Source: an uncultured Flavobacteriaceae bacterium
GTDB taxonomy: Bacteria; Bacteroidota; Bacteroidia; Flavobacteriales; Flavobacteriaceae
NCBI GenBank assembly: GCA_905479625.1
Contig: CAJQNF010000059.1
Location: 1 to 64,000, forward strand
DNA: 64,000 nucleotides
Reading direction: 5' to 3'
Both the position numbers and the translations under genes were made by a program. This document shows, in pieces, positions 29,388 to 39,269 of this stretch; the first letter of the stretch is position 1, and the number at the start of each line of letters is the position of its first letter. Below the pieces are notes generated by a model. It ran no database searches and was not told where the DNA came from. It saw only the letters and a list, made by a program, of their open reading frames with translations.

Positions 29388-30803
29388 TTATTCTTTACCT
29401 GCTAATAATCTGGGTTCTCGAGGTATTTGTATTGGTTCCTTTAAAACCGATAAAGGTTGCCTGTTTGCCGGAACGACCTCATTTCCTTGATGGCAACCAA
29501 CGCAGGCCCTTCTTTCGTTAGGCCTTAGGTTGATCCAACTACTGGGCCCGTTCACAATTTCTCCTTCTTCATTCAAGGTTTGTAACTGAAAGGGAGTGTC
29601 TGCCTTAAGCTTCAAATAAACAGAACCATCTTTTTCTACATCTACGGTTCCCAAGGAAGAGGTAAGGCCCAACACCTCAATTTTAACGGCTTTAGCTCCT
29701 TTTGTCATCGCAGTATCCTGATGAAATCCTAAAAAATTAACATCCTGACATAGCAAGAGCGCGGTTTGCTCCTTCATGTTCACTTCACTTGGAATTTTCT
29801 TGGGCACCATATGCTGTTCCACTACTAATGCTTCTATTGTTTTATACCGCGGATCATTAAAAACAGACCGGACAAGTTTCATATTTCTGGGGTCCAACTC
29901 AAACAGCCCATAAGATGCTTCTTTTGATTTTCTATAACACACCAGTAAACGTCCATTGACCATAGGGCTTATCCCTATAAAATCTCCACCTACTTTTTCC
30001 GATATGAGTTTTCTGCTTTTTAAGGGATTGTTATAGGAGATAGAAAATAGCTTCCCTAACCCTTCATCATTCTTTTCAAGAAGATAAATCTCACCAGTTT
30101 CGGTCTCCATTCCCTTGGAAATTAACTGACCCTGATCTTCACTTTTATAGAATAGCATTTCTTTTGTTCCATCAGGTCGCATGACCATAAGATTAGACTT
30201 GTTCAATTCAGAAGTCAGTGAGCGATTCATGCTGATGATTCTACCATCATGCAACATAGACGTTCCGGCATAAGACCCGGGGTTAAAAGTGATTTGTTCT
30301 TCTTGATTTCCGCCACTTGCTCTTGCAAAAAGGGCCTGTCCCTTCTGCCCGTTGTCTGAGTAAACAACTTGGCTATATATAATTTTATCTCCAGGCAGAT
30401 AGACTGGATCAGTGCAATTTTCCTTCGAATTTGTAAGTGGCTTATATTGTAAACTGGCCAGGTCCATTTCATAAATTTGCCAGGCATCATGCTGATTTTT
30501 TTGCCCTGAGAAAACCATCTTTTTAGCATTGAATGAAATAGCAGGAGAAAAGGCCGAATAAAAATCTTTACTTAACAATAGAGGCTGCCTTTGCGGATTA
30601 GCCGGGTCCATCATCATTATTTGAGCTCCTGAAAGAACCCTTGGAAAGTCTGTTGAATTAAAATCTTTTATTTCCTGATCCTTATCTACCTGTGTCATAA
30701 TGATCATCCCTTCGGAAGAGCGCTGATCACAGGATGTAAAAAGCCCTCCTGTAATTAGCATCAGGCTAGAAATGATAAAAAACGATCGTAATTCTTTAAA
30801 CAT
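29388..30803 (-). CDS. HzsA-related (hydrazine synthase alpha subunit-like) monohaem lipoprotein
   Basis: Lipobox 'GGLFTSC'; 'FSPAISFNAKKMVFSGQKNQHDAWQIYEMDL', 'LQTLNEEGEIVNGPSSWINLRPNERRACVGCHQG' with one CxxCH. Confidence 0.8.
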   Translation of the reverse strand: MFKELRSFFIISSLMLITGGLFTSCDQRSSEGMIIMTQVDKDQEIKDFNSTDFPRVLSGAQIMMMDPANPQRQPLLLSKDFYSAFSPAISFNAKKMVFSGQKNQHDAWQIYEMDLASLQYKPLTNSKENCTDPVYLPGDKIIYSQVVYSDNGQKGQALFARASGGNQEEQITFNPGSYAGTSMLHDGRIISMNRSLTSELNKSNLMVMRPDGTKEMLFYKSEDQGQLISKGMETETGEIYLLEKNDEGLGKLFSISYNNPLKSRKLISEKVGGDFIGISPMVNGRLLVCYRKSKEASYGLFELDPRNMKLVRSVFNDPRYKTIEALVVEQHMVPKKIPSEVNMKEQTALLLCQDVNFLGFHQDTAMTKGAKAVKIEVLGLTSSLGTVDVEKDGSVYLKLKADTPFQLQTLNEEGEIVNGPSSWINLRPNERRACVGCHQGNEVVPANRQPLSVLKEPIQIPREPRLLAGKE

Positions 30804-30813
30804 ATTTCATAGG

Positions 30814-32487
30814 CTAAAGTGGTTCCTTAATTGTAAGTATTTTATTGACCTCTATATGCTCTAAAACCTGACGTTTTCCTGAAGGCCATTTAATTTCTAT
30901 TTCATCTATAATATCAGCCGCGGCCAATCCGAAATGTACTCTTGCATCATTTTGAGACAGGTAACCCGTAGTACTCTTCTTCTGGGCAGTTTGCACCTGA
31001 TTTCCCGTACTTATTTTGATGCGGCAACCAATCCCATCCCTGTTGCTAGAGGTTCCAATAAGATTCAGCAAGATCCAGTTGGCCTGATTCCCTTTATTAT
31101 TTCTTAAAAATTTACCCTGACCATCGAGGTTCACAATGTAAATATCAAGATCTCCATCATTATCATAATCACCCATACACGCACCACGACCAACATTTTC
31201 TTCTCTAAAATAGGCACTGAGATCAAGGGAAATATCATTAAATTTTCCTGCTCCAACATTATCAAATAACTGATCTTCCTGACCATAGAGGTGTTTCAAT
31301 TCTCCATTGGCTTTAAAAATATCTGCATCACCATCATTATCATAATCTAAAAAAGAGGATGACCAGCCAACAAATTGCCCTGAAGCCATTGAGATACCCG
31401 AAGCATATGAATTATCTTTAAAAATTCCATTGCCAAGATTTTCATAAAGAGAGCAATAATTATCGTCTGAAATAAAAATGTCGAGTAGTTCATCATGGTT
31501 ATAATCCGCAAAATCAACCGACATACTTACGGTCGCCTCTCCAGCCTGACTAAATCCTGTTCCTGACAAAGTTCCTTGATCACTAAATCCCTTTCCTTGG
31601 TCATTATGCCATAAATAATTAACGGTATGATCATTTGCCACATAAATATCGACAAACCCATCATCATCATAGTCAGCAGCGCCAACACCCATGGCTCTGC
31701 CATCAATGTCAACAATACCCATTGGCGCAGTTACATCTTCAAATGTACCATCGCCCTTATTTTTAAATAAAATATCTTTTTGACTGTCATAAGCCAAGGG
31801 GCCCGGAAAGCCATCCGGAGCATAATAATAGGAGTAATCAGGATCATAATTCAGATAATTCCCTACATAGAGATCCAGCAAACCGTCATTGTCATAATCC
31901 AGCCAAACAGCACCTACACTGCATTGCTCACCTCCTCCTATTCCAGCCTTATCCGTAATGTCTTTGAAAGTACCATCTCCATTGTTTAGATAAAGTGTGT
32001 TCTTACCGTAGTTGCTCAAATAGATGTCCGGATAGCCATCATTATTGATATCCCCAACTGTGATACCCATGCTATACCACGGTCCGTCTACACCTGCTTC
32101 CTTACTCACTTCCTTAAAAGTTCCGTTTTGAAGATTCTTGTATAAGTGATTGTGCGGGTTTGTCGCCTTGGGTTTGGTCTTGCTAAAGCCTTCAAGCCAG
32201 CTGCCGCTGCAGATGTAAACATCCATATAACCATCTTGGTCGTAATCAATAAATGCTGCTCCCCCTCCCACAGATTCAATAATATTCTCCATTTCTGAAG
32301 CGCCTATGGAATGCACAAAATTTAATCCTATGTCTTGTCCAATCTCCTGGAAATATTCGTCATTTGCTGCTGGAGAAATAGACACTCCCGAAGCGTCACT
32401 GTGATCAATTTTGTCACTAAAGTCACATCCCGTAATCAATAAAATAATGACTAAAAAAGCTGACCCTTGGGATACCCTTTTGATCAT
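30814..32487 (-). CDS. CRTAC1-type FG-GAP/VCBS + ASPIC/UnbV lipoprotein
   Basis: Likely start MIKRVSQ (32487) with lipobox 'LLITGC'; FG-GAP DxDxDG repeats; 'GIGCRIKISTGNQVQTAQKKSTTGYLSQNDARVHFGLAAADIIDEIEIKWPSGKRQVL'. Confidence 0.9.
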   Translation of the reverse strand: MIKRVSQGSAFLVIILLITGCDFSDKIDHSDASGVSISPAANDEYFQEIGQDIGLNFVHSIGASEMENIIESVGGGAAFIDYDQDGYMDVYICSGSWLEGFSKTKPKATNPHNHLYKNLQNGTFKEVSKEAGVDGPWYSMGITVGDINNDGYPDIYLSNYGKNTLYLNNGDGTFKDITDKAGIGGGEQCSVGAVWLDYDNDGLLDLYVGNYLNYDPDYSYYYAPDGFPGPLAYDSQKDILFKNKGDGTFEDVTAPMGIVDIDGRAMGVGAADYDDDGFVDIYVANDHTVNYLWHNDQGKGFSDQGTLSGTGFSQAGEATVSMSVDFADYNHDELLDIFISDDNYCSLYENLGNGIFKDNSYASGISMASGQFVGWSSSFLDYDNDGDADIFKANGELKHLYGQEDQLFDNVGAGKFNDISLDLSAYFREENVGRGACMGDYDNDGDLDIYIVNLDGQGKFLRNNKGNQANWILLNLIGTSSNRDGIGCRIKISTGNQVQTAQKKSTTGYLSQNDARVHFGLAAADIIDEIEIKWPSGKRQVLEHIEVNKILTIKEPL

Positions 32488-32843
32488 ATTCTGGATGATG
32501 ACCCTAAAAGAATCTTGACATATTATCTTCAAAAAATGTATATACACCTCCATCTAAACGCTTGATATATGAAGTTATAACCGCAAGCAAATCTTATCCA
32601 ACCTCTTTAAACATCTCCCATTTAACAAGGCTTACAGGCTAATGAGATTATTTTTAAAGGGTGAAAACGGCATTATTTATTATCTTGTCAAAGTTGGCAT
32701 TCATTTAGCTTAAAAAAAATGATATATATCAGTAAAAAAAATCTACTTTTCTTATTCCTTTACGGTAATTTTCAACCCCAGTCAAAGTGAGGTTCAATGA
32801 CTGTCTGAGAAATAACTAGTTTACTCAAAATCAAAGTTTTATT

Positions 32844-35800
32844 TTGAAAATTAAAAGCATTCAACAGGTCAAAAAAATCAGCGTGATGGTTCCAACTATT
32901 GTCTGCACGATTGGATTGGTTTTCCTTCTTTCGAGTTGCCATCAAAACCCGAAAAAAAATCTTTTTGAATTTGTTGATACTGACCGATCGCATCTTGATT
33001 TCGCAAATACGATTACTGAAAATGACAGCGTGAACCCGAGTGAATGTTTGAATTGTTTTAATGGAGGAGGTGTAGGTATTGGCGACTTTAATAATGATGG
33101 CCTCTCCGACATAGTCTTTACGGGTAATCAGGTGTCTTCTGCACTTTATCTCAATATGGGATCCTTAGTATTTGAAGATGTTTCTGCAGAGGCAAACTTC
33201 TCGACAAATAGCTGGATTACAGGAGTTTCTATAGTTGACATCAATGCTGATGGGTTTGATGATATCTATTTGAATGTTGCCGGAGTAAATTGTGAGAACA
33301 ACTGTCATAACCTCTTGTTTATCAATCAAGGACTTAATGAAGCGGGTATCCCTACCTTTTTGGAGCAAGCTGAGGCATATGGTCTTGATGATGGAAAATA
33401 TGCGACACAGTCTGTTTTTTTTGACTATGATCAAGACGGAGATCTTGATGTTTATATCGTTCATAATAAGAACAATACAAATTTTAGCAGGAATTCGCCA
33501 AGACCTAAACAATACTGGCCCGAATACCTCACAGATTTTTTGTTGAGAAATGATGCGGTCGAAGGCATGGACCATCCGGTATTCACAAATGTTTCCAAGG
33601 CATTAAATGTCACACATTCCGGTTTTGGCCTTGGAGTTGGAATAGCAGATTTTAATAATGACCAATTGGTCGATGTGTATGTTTCCAATGATTTTATTAC
33701 AGAAGACCTTTTATACATCAACAAGGCACATCATGATAGTATACGTCCTGTTTTTGAAGAATCCAATAAAAAGTATGTAGGCCATATGACCATGAATGGC
33801 ATGGGGATGGATATTAGTGATATCAATAACGATGGCTTATGGGATATTCTTGTCATGGATATGCTTCCGAACAGTTATAATCGTCACAAACGGGTGATAG
33901 GTGGTATGAATTATTCGGCCCATATGACAATCACGGGTAATGACTATACGGCTCAATATATGCGGAATACATTACAACTGGGCAATGGGCATTTGAACGG
34001 ACTGCCGGTTAAAAGCAGTGAAGTAGGATTTATGAATGGAATTTCAAGCACTGACTGGAGCTGGGCCTCATTAATGGTGGATTTTGACAACGATGGAGAT
34101 AAAGACATTTTTGTGACAAACGGTTATATCAAGGATATTATCGACCTCGATTATATCAATTTTACCACCCAGAAAAGTAATGTGTTTACTCCAAATAAGA
34201 ATAAATTAAAAAAGTACGTACAAGAGCTTCCTTCTATCAAAGAACCAAATTTTTTCTATGAGCAAAAAGAGCATGATCAATTTGAAGATGTTTCCGATAT
34301 TTGGTCAAAAGCGACGCCTTCTCTTTCAAATGGTGTAGCCTATGCCGATTTTGATTTGGATGGCGATCTTGACATGGTGATCAACAATATCAATCATACA
34401 GCTTTCCTTTTAGAAAATAAAACCACAGAAAAATTACAACATCATTATCTAAGAGTTAAATTAAAAGGAAATGATCTCAATACGCATGCTATAGGTGCCA
34501 AAGTAACACTTTGGCATGAAGGTCAACAGCAACATCAATTTCATTCAGTGATCAGGGGTTATCTTTCGTCCGTTGATCCAATCATACACTTTGGGCTAAA
34601 GACGAGCACCATTGATTCTCTGAATGTCATTTGGCCTGATGGAACAAAAACCACGATGGTCAATCCGAAGGCCGATCAATTGTTGGAAATTGATCAAAGC
34701 AGCGCTAATAGTTTTAAAAAACCAGGTCCTGATCAGGAATTTCAGTTCAAATCAAGAGATAGTTTACTGAAATTCACCCATCAAGAGAATAAATATAATG
34801 AATATACGGATCAGCCTCTGTTGATGCGCCAATATTCCCGGTCAGGTCCTTGTATTACAGCCGCCAATATTGATGGCCATCCAGGTGATGAGATCTTTAT
34901 TGGTGGAAGCTATAAAAAACCAGGGACCATTTGGTTTCAAGATGAGGACGGAATATATTACCCTAAACAAGCTCTTGACTCCATTTATGAAGATACAGAT
35001 GCCGTCTTTTTTGATGCAGATAACGATGAAGACCTGGATCTTTATGTGGCAAGCGGAGGAAATGAGTTTTATAAAAATTCACCTAACTTTTTGGACCGAT
35101 TATATTTGAACGATGGCAAGGGAAATTTTTTAAGATCCAAAAAATCTTTACCTGAGTTATTTCAAAGTACAGGTTGTGTAAGACCTATAGATATAGATCA
35201 TGATAATGACATTGATCTTTTTATAGGAGCCCGAATATCAACCTTTAATTATCCTGAAACACCGCATAGTTCAATCCTCATTAACACCAATGGGACTTTT
35301 ACAGAGCAGGCAGATTCAGCCATTTCTGAAATTGGTATGATCACCGATGCCATTTGGCATGATGTGGACAATGACTCCTGGGAGGATCTAGTTCTTGTTG
35401 GCGAATTTATGCCCATCAGCTTTTATAAAAATCACAAGGGAGAATTAAAAAAAATGCCCCATAAATGGTTGGATGAAAATAATAAGAAAACCACTACCGA
35501 AGGATGGTGGAACTGTATTGGATCTGCTGATTTTGACAAGGACGGAGATATTGATTTTATTGTTGGAAATCAAGGGCTAAATGGCTTTGTCAGACCGAAA
35601 CAAAATTATCCTGTCTATGTGTATAATAAAGATTTTGACGGAAACGGCACTTATGACCCCTTATTGGGTCAATACTTTGAACATGAAGGAAAACAAATTT
35701 TATATCCCATCCATACAAGAGAGGATATAAAATTGCAGTTCCCTGAATCAATGGTCCATTTCTATACTTTTGAAGATTTTGCTAAGGTAAGTTTTGAAAG

Positions 35801-36227
35801 CCTTTTAAAAATCCAGGATCTGGAATCCGAGACTCTGAAGGCTACAACTTTTGCAAGTGCCTATATTGAGAACCTTGGTGAAGGAAATTTTAAAGTGCAT
35901 AGCTTGCCTTCAAACCTTCAGGCATCTCCTATCAATGACTTGCTCATCGATGATTTTGATCAAGACGGCCAATTGGATATCCTCGCTGTTGGTAACGATT
36001 TATCTGCAGAATCTAATTACGGACAGTTCGATGCCTTGACAGGTTTATTCATAAAAACAAACGGCGCTGATTTTGACATCATTCAAAGCAGAAAATCCGG
36101 CTTCAATGTAAGCGGTCAATCCAAGCATCTTATAAAGCTTATTGATCATCAAAACAGAACACTAATATTAGCCACTCAAAATGATGATGAGCTAAAAGTA
36201 TTTGAATCCTATTCATCGAGTAATTGA
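32844..36227 (+). CDS. Large FG-GAP/VCBS + ASPIC/UnbV lipoprotein (1127 aa), divergent from the preceding cluster
   Basis: Lipobox 'LVFLLSSC'; DxDxDG repeats; 'AIGAKVTLWHEGQQQHQFHSVIRGYLSSVDPIIHFGLKTSTIDSLNVIWPDG'. Start is TTG or a nearby downstream Met. Confidence 0.88.
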   Translation: MKIKSIQQVKKISVMVPTIVCTIGLVFLLSSCHQNPKKNLFEFVDTDRSHLDFANTITENDSVNPSECLNCFNGGGVGIGDFNNDGLSDIVFTGNQVSSALYLNMGSLVFEDVSAEANFSTNSWITGVSIVDINADGFDDIYLNVAGVNCENNCHNLLFINQGLNEAGIPTFLEQAEAYGLDDGKYATQSVFFDYDQDGDLDVYIVHNKNNTNFSRNSPRPKQYWPEYLTDFLLRNDAVEGMDHPVFTNVSKALNVTHSGFGLGVGIADFNNDQLVDVYVSNDFITEDLLYINKAHHDSIRPVFEESNKKYVGHMTMNGMGMDISDINNDGLWDILVMDMLPNSYNRHKRVIGGMNYSAHMTITGNDYTAQYMRNTLQLGNGHLNGLPVKSSEVGFMNGISSTDWSWASLMVDFDNDGDKDIFVTNGYIKDIIDLDYINFTTQKSNVFTPNKNKLKKYVQELPSIKEPNFFYEQKEHDQFEDVSDIWSKATPSLSNGVAYADFDLDGDLDMVINNINHTAFLLENKTTEKLQHHYLRVKLKGNDLNTHAIGAKVTLWHEGQQQHQFHSVIRGYLSSVDPIIHFGLKTSTIDSLNVIWPDGTKTTMVNPKADQLLEIDQSSANSFKKPGPDQEFQFKSRDSLLKFTHQENKYNEYTDQPLLMRQYSRSGPCITAANIDGHPGDEIFIGGSYKKPGTIWFQDEDGIYYPKQALDSIYEDTDAVFFDADNDEDLDLYVASGGNEFYKNSPNFLDRLYLNDGKGNFLRSKKSLPELFQSTGCVRPIDIDHDNDIDLFIGARISTFNYPETPHSSILINTNGTFTEQADSAISEIGMITDAIWHDVDNDSWEDLVLVGEFMPISFYKNHKGELKKMPHKWLDENNKKTTTEGWWNCIGSADFDKDGDIDFIVGNQGLNGFVRPKQNYPVYVYNKDFDGNGTYDPLLGQYFEHEGKQILYPIHTREDIKLQFPESMVHFYTFEDFAKVSFESLLKIQDLESETLKATTFASAYIENLGEGNFKVHSLPSNLQASPINDLLIDDFDQDGQLDILAVGNDLSAESNYGQFDALTGLFIKTNGADFDIIQSRKSGFNVSGQSKHLIKLIDHQNRTLILATQNDDELKVFESYSSSN

Positions 36228-36279
36228 TGAAATGATTTTGATAAAAATCATTGACGTCTAATTGATTTGAAGATCGAGG

Positions 36280-36918
36280 TTATTTAAGAAAACCACCGAT
36301 AAGGTCGCTTAAACCACCTGATGATTTTGACCCTCCGGTCAACATACCTGCGATGTCATCCACAGAGCTATCATTTCCGTCAAAGCCTTGAATAAGAGAT
36401 GCCATACTTGCCATATCGGCACCCTGTCCTCCTAAAAGCCCTCCGATAAGGTCGCTCAAACCTCCTTGATCCGAAACATTGTTCTGAGAAGTTTGTTTCC
36501 CAAGATAACTCATCACCAGTGGTGCTGCAACTTTCAACAAATTCATAGCCGAATTCATATCAATTCCGGAAGACTTACTCAAGGCATTCGCCGCATTGTT
36601 TTCCTGACCACCAAACACATGACCGAGAATTCTACCTCCGTCGTCCATCACATCCTTATCTATTTCACCACCTCCCAAAATACTTCCCAAATTATCTAAC
36701 ATGCTACCGCTGCTATGCTTTGAATTCTGAAGTGCTCCCAATAATTGTTCCGATCCCTCAACTGAACCGGTATTGTTCTTTAAAGCACCTAAAATAAGTG
36801 GCATTGCAGCACTTAAAGCACTTGATGTACTCTTGTCATCCATTCCCATTTGTGAACTGGCTCCTTTTACAAGTTCCTGCCCCATTTCGCTGTTTAATAA
36901 ATCTAATATTCCACTCAT
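36280..36918 (-). CDS. DUF937 (YidB-like) protein
   Basis: 'ALSAAMPLILGALKNNT', 'LGHVFGG', 'LLKVAAPLVMSYLGKQ', Gly/Leu-rich C-terminus. Confidence 0.8.
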   Translation of the reverse strand: MSGILDLLNSEMGQELVKGASSQMGMDDKSTSSALSAAMPLILGALKNNTGSVEGSEQLLGALQNSKHSSGSMLDNLGSILGGGEIDKDVMDDGGRILGHVFGGQENNAANALSKSSGIDMNSAMNLLKVAAPLVMSYLGKQTSQNNVSDQGGLSDLIGGLLGGQGADMASMASLIQGFDGNDSSVDDIAGMLTGGSKSSGGLSDLIGGFLK

Positions 36919-37017
36919 ATCTTAAAAATTTATAGTTATTGACTCAGCCTAAAGATAGCGTTTTTCACGCCCAAAATAAATTAAAGTCAATCTTGAAATG
37001 AAAACCTTAAACCCTGA

Positions 37018-37932
37018 CTAAAGAAAATTATCAACTGATTTATACGCTTCAATAAGTGACTTTTCACCAGTTGAACCCTCAATTGAGTTTCCGTGCTCCA
37101 TGCCTAAAATACCTTGGTATCCTTTTTCATGAATATATTTAAAAACATTTCGATAATTGATCTCTCCAGTAGTAGGCTCCTTTCTACCGGGATTATCACC
37201 TATTTGAAAATAAGCTATTTCATCCCATGATTTTTCAATATTCGGGATGAGATTCCCTTCTTGTATTTGTTGATGATATATATCAAATAATATTTTACAT
37301 GATGGAGAATCAACTGCTTTGCATATCTCGAAGGCTTGGGGACTTTCTGACAGGAATAAACCAGGATGGTCCCGAAAATTCAAAGGCTCCAAAACCATAA
37401 CTAGATCATGTGGTTCGAGAAGGTCGCTTGCCATCTTTAAACTTTCAACAACATGAGCCGTTTGGTACGCCATATTTTGTCTCAGGTCAACATGACCCGG
37501 AACCACCGTCATCCAATTGGCATTCACCCTTTTAGCCACTTCGATTGAAGCTTCTATGTCTTTCAAAAACTCCTCTCTCTTAACTTGATCTCCAGAGGCC
37601 AGATTAGCTTCTCTCCAATAAATTTTATGTGCCACAAAAACCCCCATTACCAGGCCTCTGTTTTCCATTACCTCAGCCATTTTTTCCTGAACACTAATAT
37701 CCCTGCCCTTCATATTGTTATCCTCAAAGGCTGTAAACCCCTGATCGGCGATAAAATTCAGTTGATCAATAGGATCCTCGCCTGCAAGATTCTTAAACAT
37801 TCCCAAGTGAGGTGCATAATTCAAATTAAATTTATGGGCAGTATTAAAATAATAATTTGTGATTTGGCTTGGAGAAATAGCTACTGCGAGAGCTCCAAGA
37901 CCCATGGATTTGGTAAAGGATCTTCTTTTCAT
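37018..37932 (-). CDS. Tat-exported TIM-barrel (hydroxypyruvate-isomerase-like/xylose isomerase-like) protein
   Basis: Start MKRRSFTKSMGLGALAVAIS (Tat) at 37932; 'VMVLEPLNFRDHPG', 'CKILFDIYHQQIQEGNLI', 'GQ/GMEHG' motifs. Confidence 0.82.
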   Translation of the reverse strand: MKRRSFTKSMGLGALAVAISPSQITNYYFNTAHKFNLNYAPHLGMFKNLAGEDPIDQLNFIADQGFTAFEDNNMKGRDISVQEKMAEVMENRGLVMGVFVAHKIYWREANLASGDQVKREEFLKDIEASIEVAKRVNANWMTVVPGHVDLRQNMAYQTAHVVESLKMASDLLEPHDLVMVLEPLNFRDHPGLFLSESPQAFEICKAVDSPSCKILFDIYHQQIQEGNLIPNIEKSWDEIAYFQIGDNPGRKEPTTGEINYRNVFKYIHEKGYQGILGMEHGNSIEGSTGEKSLIEAYKSVDNFL

Positions 37933-37933
37933 C

Positions 37934-39265
37934 TTATATAAATTTAGTAACTCCGGGGGTCGGTATAGAATAGTTACCATTAGCATCCGGCAAGGTTGGT
38001 GGAGTGCTTTCCCAAGTCATTTCTTCAGGAACCAAATCCATTTTTGATTTCAGCGCTTCTTCCATTGTGATCACTTGTCCGGTATAGGTTGCCATTCTGC
38101 CCAAAATAGCAGTCAATGTACTCATTGCACCATTTTCAGCATCGCTGATCACCTCTTTATTTCTTATGGAAGCGAATAGTCGATCATGCTCTACCTGATA
38201 AGGGTTTGGGTCCTCATTCCAGTTGCCTGGATATTTATAGACCTCTTTACCATCCAGATCAGTAATGATGGCTTTACCTAGTTCAACCGTTCCTTTTGTG
38301 CCTTGAAATACTTCATCAACACGATTCATACAATCAGGCTGATGTCTGCATTGGCTGGAAATCACCGCTCCATTAGCATAAGTAAATTCTACAAAATGAT
38401 GATCAAAAATCTCTCCATGGTCTTTACCCGTTCTTATTTGTCTTCCACCCATGCCCTGCGCAGAAACCGGATACCCTCCAACAAACCAATTTGCTACATC
38501 AATATTGTGAATATGTTGTTCCAAAATATGATCACCACATAACCAGTTAAAATAATACCAGTTACGCATCTGGTATTCTAATTCAGTTTGTTGAGGCTGC
38601 CTCGCTCTCACCCAGACCCCCGAACTATTCCAATACACCTGACCACTTCTTATCTTTCCAATTTCTCCTTTGATCACTTTCTGGTATAGATCGAGATACT
38701 TACTTTCATAATGACGCTGCAATCCTACCACGACGTTCAGTTTTTTATCTTTTGCTACTTTTGCTGAATTCAATACACGTCTGATTCCTGCAGGATCGGT
38801 TGCCAATGGTTTTTCCATAAAAACATGTTTATCATTATTGACAGCATATTCAAAATGAAATGGTCTAAACCCGGGAGGAGTAGCCAAAATAACAACATCA
38901 GCAAGGTCAATGGCTTTTTTATAAGCATCAAAACCTACAAACCTGTTTTGCTCTTTAACTTCTATTTTTTTCTCTCCTTCAAAATGTTCCTGAATAGTTT
39001 TGAGGCTATTCTCCAGCCTATCATTAAAAGCATCTGCCATGGCGATCAATTTAACATTGTTATCAGCTGTGAGTGCCTGAACTGCTGCTCCTGAACCTCT
39101 TCCGCCACAACCTATCAAAGCCAACTTAAGTGTTTTATCATTATGAACATTGACCATTGCCTCCATAGAAAACGGTACAGTAATAATTCCTCCTGAAGCC
39201 AGCGCAGTTTTCTGAATGAACTCACGTCTTGCCTGCTTGTTTTGGGACTTTGATTTTCTTTTCAT
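37934..39265 (-). CDS. Tat-exported Gfo/Idh/MocA oxidoreductase
   Basis: 'RREFIQKTALASGG' Tat signal; 'LALIGCGGRGSGAAVQAL' NAD motif; 'HVFMEKPLATDP' EKP motif. Confidence 0.9.
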   Translation of the reverse strand: MKRKSKSQNKQARREFIQKTALASGGIITVPFSMEAMVNVHNDKTLKLALIGCGGRGSGAAVQALTADNNVKLIAMADAFNDRLENSLKTIQEHFEGEKKIEVKEQNRFVGFDAYKKAIDLADVVILATPPGFRPFHFEYAVNNDKHVFMEKPLATDPAGIRRVLNSAKVAKDKKLNVVVGLQRHYESKYLDLYQKVIKGEIGKIRSGQVYWNSSGVWVRARQPQQTELEYQMRNWYYFNWLCGDHILEQHIHNIDVANWFVGGYPVSAQGMGGRQIRTGKDHGEIFDHHFVEFTYANGAVISSQCRHQPDCMNRVDEVFQGTKGTVELGKAIITDLDGKEVYKYPGNWNEDPNPYQVEHDRLFASIRNKEVISDAENGAMSTLTAILGRMATYTGQVITMEEALKSKMDLVPEEMTWESTPPTLPDANGNYSIPTPGVTKFI

Positions 39266-39269
39266 AATG

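Noticed and set aside
29388-30803. Evidence for hydrazine synthesis/anammox
   Set aside because: Only the HzsA-related fold/motif is present; no HzsB/C or hydrazine dehydrogenase genes in the window and the lineage is not anammox
36300-36470. Near-identical 'ccaccgataaggtcgcttaaaccacc' copies as an intergenic repeat
   Set aside because: They lie within the DUF937 CDS and encode repeated GGLSDLIGG segments
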